A stretch of DNA of 37,902 nucleotides, taken from positions 1-37,902 of the forward strand of contig JAHHHN010000043.1 of NCBI GenBank assembly GCA_019359325.1, written 5' to 3'. The first letter of the stretch is position 1, and each line of letters starts with the position of its first letter. Both the position numbers and the translations under genes were made by a program. The notes beneath the pieces are model-generated. The model ran no database searches. It saw only the letters and a list, made by a program, of their open reading frames with translations, and was not told the DNA's origin. This DNA is from Mojavia pulchra JT2-VF2. Lineage in GTDB: Bacteria > Cyanobacteriota > Cyanobacteriia > Cyanobacteriales > Nostocaceae. This document shows positions 33,413 to 37,902 of this stretch, piece by piece.

Positions 33413-34390
33413 GTGAATACTCCTGCGATCGCTGACAATTTTAATCCTGAATCGCTGGCGTTAACCCAACCAGTACCGCTTACTATGCACCCGGCTGAAG
33501 TTTACCTTAACAGTCTTGGTGAGGGTTCCCGGCGGACGATGCGAGAGGCCCTAAATGCGATCGCCCAACTACTAACCAGTGGTACTTGTGATGCAAGCAC
33601 CTTGGATTGGTCAAAGTTGCGTTACCAGCACACCGCCGCAGTTAGGTCTGTGCTGATGGAAAAATACAGCCCAGCAATGGCTAATAAAATGTTGTGTGCA
33701 TTGCGGCGGACGCTCAAGGAAGCTTGGCGGTTAGGGTTAATGTCCACAGATGAGTATGGACGAGCAGCTGATATTGAGTCGGTGCGAGGCCAGAGTTTAT
33801 TGAAGGGGCGCGAACTTGATCCCGAAGAAATTGCTGCGCTTTGGGATGATTGCATTCAAGATGACTCAACATTAGGTCGCAGAGATGCAGCACTGCTGGC
33901 AGTTTTGACGGTTGGGTTGCGTCGCAGTGAGGTAACTTACCTTGATTTGAGTGATTTTAAACCGCGCACTCGCTCATTGACAATACGTGAAGCTAAGGGG
34001 CGGAAGGAACGAATTGTCTATTTACCTGAAGCTGGTGTGCAAGCAGTCCTTGATTGGTTGTTGATTCGAGGTAAAGCACATGGGCCGCTTTTTTATCCTT
34101 TAAATAAGGCAAATAAAATCATACCAAGGCGGATGAGTGAGCAGGGGGTGTTACGAGCATTGCAACGACGCGGCGAAAAAGCTGATGTGGATGCGTTTAC
34201 ACCTCATGATTTTAGAAGAACTTTTATCGGTAATCTATTGGATGCTGGCGCAGATATCGTCACGGTAGCGAAACTAGCAGGTCATGCGTCGCCAAGTACC
34301 ACAAGTAAGTATGATCGGCGGGGGGAAGCCGCTAAGAAACGGGCAATTGATTTGCTGAACGTGCCTTACAGTAAGCGGAAAAATCGTTAG
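33413..34390 (+). CDS. Tyrosine recombinase (Xer/integrase type)
   Basis: 325 residues, GTG start at 33413; an internal ATG at 33485 is the alternative. Catalytic set: R170/R171 (VGLRRSEV), K195 (EAKGRKER), H265 and R268 (HDFRRT), H291 (LAGHAS) and Y300 (TSKYDRRG), all in place. The N-terminal 110 residues are a core-binding SAM-like domain (YLNSLGEGSRRTMREALNAI). Probably resolves plasmid multimers or mediates integration. Two HIP1 sites lie in the first 150 bases. It follows the partition genes, which supports a plasmid-maintenance role. No excisionase was found beside it. Confidence 0.86.
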   Translation: MNTPAIADNFNPESLALTQPVPLTMHPAEVYLNSLGEGSRRTMREALNAIAQLLTSGTCDASTLDWSKLRYQHTAAVRSVLMEKYSPAMANKMLCALRRTLKEAWRLGLMSTDEYGRAADIESVRGQSLLKGRELDPEEIAALWDDCIQDDSTLGRRDAALLAVLTVGLRRSEVTYLDLSDFKPRTRSLTIREAKGRKERIVYLPEAGVQAVLDWLLIRGKAHGPLFYPLNKANKIIPRRMSEQGVLRALQRRGEKADVDAFTPHDFRRTFIGNLLDAGADIVTVAKLAGHASPSTTSKYDRRGEAAKKRAIDLLNVPYSKRKNR

Positions 34391-34564
34391 TTTTACTAGG
34401 ATAAATATTCACATTAATATTATGTTGAGGTAACTGGAGCTAAACAACTTTGCAGATGAAAGCTTTATTTGACCGACTAAAACCTAAATTTCTCCAGAAT
34501 GGTTGATTGTTCCGTTCTTTTATTAATTAGAATGATGGGAGAAAATAATTTTTTAAAATAATTA

Positions 34565-36286
34565 ATGTCAGTACTCACCTCAATTGCTCAGATTGATCTA
34601 CGACCAAAATCGGGCAAGACTTATTTTTCCATTGATCGAGAGTGGCGGGAGGAGTTTATTTACTTCCTGATGGTAGACCGCTTTCATGATAATTCTACCC
34701 GTATACCCATTAATCAGTCAGGACGTTCTCTCGGCATTCAAGCACCTGACAATAAGTTTTATGGTGGTAAAATTCAAGGCATCACACGAAACCTTGATTA
34801 TATTGCTGGGCTAGGCTGCACAGCCATTTGGCTCTCGCCCATTTTCGAGAATAACGCGGGCGCTTATCACGGCTATAACATCAGCAATTACCTCGATGTC
34901 GATCCTAACTTTGGAACAAAGCAAGACCTCATTGATTTAGTTGATGCTGCACACAATTACAAAAGAAACGGCAAAGCATTTCCCATCCGTATTATCCTTG
35001 ATGTTGTCATCAATCACTCTGGTGACAACTGGGCTTATCCAGGCGACAATGAGTATAAATATATTGATGATCAACAGTTTTCAATTGACTTTTGGCGCAG
35101 GAATGATCGTCCGATTCCAACTGAGCTACGTAAAGATTACCTTTATCATCGACGGGGACGAATCACTGAACAAGGCTGGGATCGTTATCCAGAAAATCAA
35201 CACGGCGACGTAGTCAGCCTCAAAGATTATGCCAATGATGATGATTCGGCTGGCTCTGAACTAATTAACATTCTCATCAAAAGCCACTGCTACTGGATTC
35301 GAGAGGCAGACATTGATGGTTTTCGGGTTGATGCCGTAAAGCACATGGGCGAATTAGCCTGTTCACGTTTCTGCTCAAACATTCGTGAGTATGCATATTC
35401 CCTGGGCAAGCGCGGCTTTTTCCTATTCGGCGAATTGGCGGTCTCCAGCGACGATATATACGACCGTTACATTGGGCAAAACACCTCGCGCCAAGATAAT
35501 AATAAAACGGTATTTTTTGGACTCAACTCGTTACTTGACTTTCGTTTAGCTTCTGGCAGATACAACGATGATAATAATGCTCCACTGCGCGATATTATTA
35601 AAGGTAGCAAGGGGCCAGAAACGCTCTTCAACCGGATTGAAGCACAACGTGAGCGTGCCTTAAATCGTGGAGAAATTGGGCGATATTTAGTAACATTCAT
35701 TGATAACCATGATGACTTTTGGCAGCCTGGAGGACGGTTTGCTGCTGAAGCTTCCGATGCACAGGTAATTGCTGGCATCGGCTTTTTGCTTTGCTCACTT
35801 GGCACTCCTTGTATCTATTACGGAACCGAGCAAGGTTTTGCAGGTAAAGGTGGCGATAACCATATTCGTGAGGCAATGTTTGATTCAGCAACCACGGCTC
35901 AAAATCTACTAAACACTAACTGCACTATCTACCAGGAAATTTCCAAAATTGCACAGGTCATGCGGGCAACAGAACCGCTTCGCTTTGGGCGGATGTATTA
36001 TCGGCAAATTTCTGGAAATGGCAAGGATTTTGGTTTTCCATTTGGCAACAGTTACACATTGGCGTTCTCACGCATTACTTATGGACGAGAAGTGTTAGTA
36101 GCTTACAATGTGTCAAATCAAAACCGTAACGATTTTGTAATTGTAGATGCTTCCATCCACAAGAAAGGCGAAACCATGAGTTTTATATATGGTAAGTCAG
36201 GTAGTGTAACGGTGCAGGAAGCCCCAAGTGGAGCACTGTATGTTCAACTAAATCTCAGATCACATCAATTTGTAATTCTAGAATAG
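34565..36286 (+). CDS. GH13 alpha-amylase-family glycoside hydrolase
   Basis: 573 residues. The four GH13 regions are visible: DVVINH (146-151), GFRVDAVKH with nucleophile D256, FLFGEL with acid/base E290, and TFIDNHD with D383. The N-terminus lacks a signal peptide, so the enzyme is cytoplasmic and would act on storage glucans or short alpha-glucosides; DRFHDNST at the start resembles enzymes of the alpha-amylase/glucanotransferase type. Hydrolase and transferase cannot be told apart by eye. It is separate from its neighbours in both directions and is an unusual cargo for a plasmid. Confidence 0.85.
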   Translation: MSVLTSIAQIDLRPKSGKTYFSIDREWREEFIYFLMVDRFHDNSTRIPINQSGRSLGIQAPDNKFYGGKIQGITRNLDYIAGLGCTAIWLSPIFENNAGAYHGYNISNYLDVDPNFGTKQDLIDLVDAAHNYKRNGKAFPIRIILDVVINHSGDNWAYPGDNEYKYIDDQQFSIDFWRRNDRPIPTELRKDYLYHRRGRITEQGWDRYPENQHGDVVSLKDYANDDDSAGSELINILIKSHCYWIREADIDGFRVDAVKHMGELACSRFCSNIREYAYSLGKRGFFLFGELAVSSDDIYDRYIGQNTSRQDNNKTVFFGLNSLLDFRLASGRYNDDNNAPLRDIIKGSKGPETLFNRIEAQRERALNRGEIGRYLVTFIDNHDDFWQPGGRFAAEASDAQVIAGIGFLLCSLGTPCIYYGTEQGFAGKGGDNHIREAMFDSATTAQNLLNTNCTIYQEISKIAQVMRATEPLRFGRMYYRQISGNGKDFGFPFGNSYTLAFSRITYGREVLVAYNVSNQNRNDFVIVDASIHKKGETMSFIYGKSGSVTVQEAPSGALYVQLNLRSHQFVILE

Positions 36287-36342
36287 TTCAGATTTAGCCA
36301 ACTTTAATTACCAATGTAAAGCAGGACAAAAAAGGGTCTGCG

Positions 36343-37902
36343 TTACATTGGACAAACTTTGGGAACATCGCTGTGACTCGCTAAGTAATCTTTAAGCCAC
36401 TTACAACCTCGCATTAGTAAATCGTCTAGGTTAAGGCTCCATAAAATGATTGTTCCGTCAGTACTAGCGGAAGCTAAAGTCTGTCCGTTAGGGCTAAAAC
36501 TGAGGCTGTGAACTGGGGCATTATGACCAGCAAGTGTAGTGATTAGAGTGCCATCTTGTTTCCAAAATTTAATAGTAGTGTCATGTCCAGCGGAAACAAG
36601 AATTTGTCCATCAGGACTAAATATGACAATATCAACCGGTGTACCATGATTGAGAGACTTTACTAAGGTTCCATCTAGTTTCCAAATCTTAATGGTGTTA
36701 TCAGCACTAGCAGACACAATAGTCTCTCCACTTGGGTTAAAAATAACACTATTAACTGGTGCTGTGTGACCCCTAAGAGTAGTAACAAAAGTTCCATCTC
36801 GTTTCCAAAGCTTTATATTTTTATCACCATCAGCAGAAACTAAAAATTTACCATTTGGACTAAAGCTGACTTTGTTAACTGGGGCTGTGTGACCTCTAAG
36901 AGTAGTAACAAAAGTTCCATCTTGCTTCCAAAGCTTAATAGTGTGATCGGCACTAGCAGAAGCTATCAACTGCCCATCAGGACTGAAGCTGATTCCATTA
37001 ACTGGGGCTGTGTGACCTCTAAGAGTAGCAACCAAAGTACTATCTTGCTTCCAAAGCTTAATAGTGTGATCGGCACTAGCAGAAACTATCAACTGCCCAT
37101 CAGGGCTGAAGCTAATATCATTAACTGGGTCTGTATGACCTCTAAGAGTAGCAACTAAGGAGCTATCCCGTTTCCAAAGCTTTATCACGTTAGCATCATC
37201 AGCAGAGGTCAAGATTTGTTCATCAGGAATGAAACCGCAGCTACGCTGTGAGCATCCTTTCCAACTACCACTAGCAGAAGCCAAAATTTTTCCATCAGGG
37301 CTGAAGTGAATGCTGTTAATTGCAGCGTTATACTTGGTAAAGCGAGGAAAAGCACTATTGAGGTTCAAAAATTTAATGCTGTAATCAGAACTAGCAGAAA
37401 TTATGGTTTTTCCATCAGGGGTAAATCGAGCTTTGTTGATGGGAATACTATACTCTGCGAGAGTAGTAATTAAACTACCATCTCGTTTCCAAAGCTTGAC
37501 AGTTTTGTCGTTACTTGCAGAGACTAAAGTTTGTCCATCCGGACTAAAGCTGACACTATTAACGGCTGCATTGTGTGCAGGAATAGTAGTAATTAAAGTA
37601 CCATCTCGTCTCCAGAGCTTGATAGTTTTGTCGTTACTTGCAGAGACTAAAGTTTGTCCATTCGGACTAAAGCTGACACTATTAACAGGTGCATTGTGTG
37701 CAGGAATAGTAGTAATTAAAGTACCATCTCGTCTCCAGAGCTTGATAGTTTTGTCGTTACTTGCAGAGACTAAAGTTTGTCCATCCGGACTAAAGCTGAC
37801 ACTATTAACAGGTGCATTGTGTGCAGGAATAGTAGTAATTAAAGTACCATCTCGTCTCCAGAGCTTGATAGTTTTGTCGTTACTTGCAGAGGCTAAAATT
37901 TG
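36343..37902 (-). CDS. AAA-like NTPase with WD40 repeats, C-terminal part (continuation of the gene starting at 1972)
   Basis: The frame is open from the window end down to the stop at 36343. It encodes about 12 WD40 blades with the usual core ([20 protein letters not shown]). The first of these are nearly identical to each other; later ones diverge, and one (about 37150-37320) is irregular, with an insertion containing GCSQRSCGF. The C-terminal tail (LDDLLMRGCKWLKDYL) is the ending usually seen on cyanobacterial NTPase-WD40 proteins, so the C-terminus looks intact. An internal TTG at 37368 could be mistaken for a start, but the WD40 repeats continue without a break upstream of it. The repeat number at the window junction may be wrong, because assembly across 123-bp repeats is unreliable. 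Confidence 0.85.
   Translation of the reverse strand, partial: QILASASNDKTIKLWRRDGTLITTIPAHNAPVNSVSFSPDGQTLVSASNDKTIKLWRRDGTLITTIPAHNAPVNSVSFSPNGQTLVSASNDKTIKLWRRDGTLITTIPAHNAAVNSVSFSPDGQTLVSASNDKTVKLWKRDGSLITTLAEYSIPINKARFTPDGKTIISASSDYSIKFLNLNSAFPRFTKYNAAINSIHFSPDGKILASASGSWKGCSQRSCGFIPDEQILTSADDANVIKLWKRDSSLVATLRGHTDPVNDISFSPDGQLIVSASADHTIKLWKQDSTLVATLRGHTAPVNGISFSPDGQLIASASADHTIKLWKQDGTFVTTLRGHTAPVNKVSFSPNGKFLVSADGDKNIKLWKRDGTFVTTLRGHTAPVNSVIFNPSGETIVSASADNTIKIWKLDGTLVKSLNHGTPVDIVIFSPDGQILVSAGHDTTIKFWKQDGTLITTLAGHNAPVHSLSFSPNGQTLASASTDGTIILWSLNLDDLLMRGCKWLKDYLASHSDVPKVCPM
37437..37902 (-). repeat. Near-identical 123-bp tandem repeats coding for WD40 blades
   Basis: The unit boundary 'taac' recurs at 37437, 37560, 37683 and 37806, and again at 1 and 124, giving a strict 123-bp (41-codon) period. 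The units starting at 37560, 37683 and 37806 differ at only a few bases, including synonymous sites, which points to recent duplication or gene conversion rather than ancient blades kept by selection on the protein. The array crosses the ends of the window. Confidence 0.85.
37806..37902. repeat. 97-base terminal overlap with bases 1-97 (circular junction)
   Basis: These bases are identical to 1-97. The variant ending 'gaggctaaaatttg' occurs only in these two places; neighbouring repeat units have 'gagactaaagtttg'. This favours a true end overlap of a circular molecule over a chance match between tandem repeats. Closing the circle keeps the WD40 gene in frame. Confidence 0.8.

Noticed and set aside
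37368-37368. TTG at 37368 as the start of a separate WD40 gene
   Set aside because: The same frame continues upstream through more WD40 blades and across the circular junction to the AAA domain.

Overview
The window looks like one complete circular plasmid of a filamentous cyanobacterium, probably Nostocales. The first 97 bases (1-97) are identical to the last 97 (37806-37902). One reading frame runs across that join: the minus-strand gene that starts at 1972 leaves the window at base 1 and re-enters near 37805, in frame, to stop at 36343. Removing the overlap gives a circle of about 37,805 bp. Cyanobacterial origin is supported by at least six HIP1 octamers (GCGATCGC), the CyRepA1-type replication protein, a MGEAKRRK small protein, AAA-like/WD40 proteins and GGGTGTTGGG-type intergenic repeats. 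I saw no rRNA or tRNA gene and no CRISPR array.

Layout. (a) 36343-37902 plus 1-3376, minus strand: two AAA-like NTPase genes. One has an N-terminal vMAP-type helical domain. The other is a membrane-anchored NTPase with about 13 WD40 repeats, some nearly identical in DNA. They resemble NTP-dependent conflict/signalling proteins. (b) 3593-10629, plus strand: a compact metabolic cluster with a plant-type ferredoxin, a 70-residue orphan peptide, a haem-oxygenase-like putative diiron oxidase, three different ATP-grasp ligases and an MFS exporter. It reads as an undescribed pathway that makes and exports a small peptide-like product, and it is the most interesting part of the window. (c) 10800-12602: a frameshifted IS4-family transposase, inverted repeats and a small cyanobacterial gene. 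(d) 12689-16963: mobilisation module with relaxase MobA (five internal 61-residue repeats), MobC, a probable oriT and an accessory protein. (e) 17118-20662: two five-copy arrays of a 10-bp iteron beside the replication gene. (f) 21210-26914: a ribbon-helix-helix regulator divergent from an operon with a palindrome inside its promoter, a structured 5' leader, an HTH protein, several small membrane proteins and a P-loop ATPase. This may be a DNA-transfer or DNA-handling machine; its function is unknown. (g) 27234-31734: AT-rich accessory genes (DUF4145-HEAT protein, putative lipoprotein, small orphans, a retropepsin-like protease with an overlapping partner gene). (h) 31826-34390: partition and recombination module with a perfect 30-bp palindrome, a ParA-like ATPase lacking the signature lysine, a small probable DNA-binding partner and a tyrosine recombinase. 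(i) 34565-36286: a cytoplasmic GH13 glycosidase.

Together the replication, mobilisation, partition and recombination genes form a mobilisable plasmid backbone. The cargo is the ATP-grasp/oxidase cluster, the NTPase-WD40 pair, the glycosidase and the small accessory genes. All function calls come from reading motifs by eye; no database search was run.
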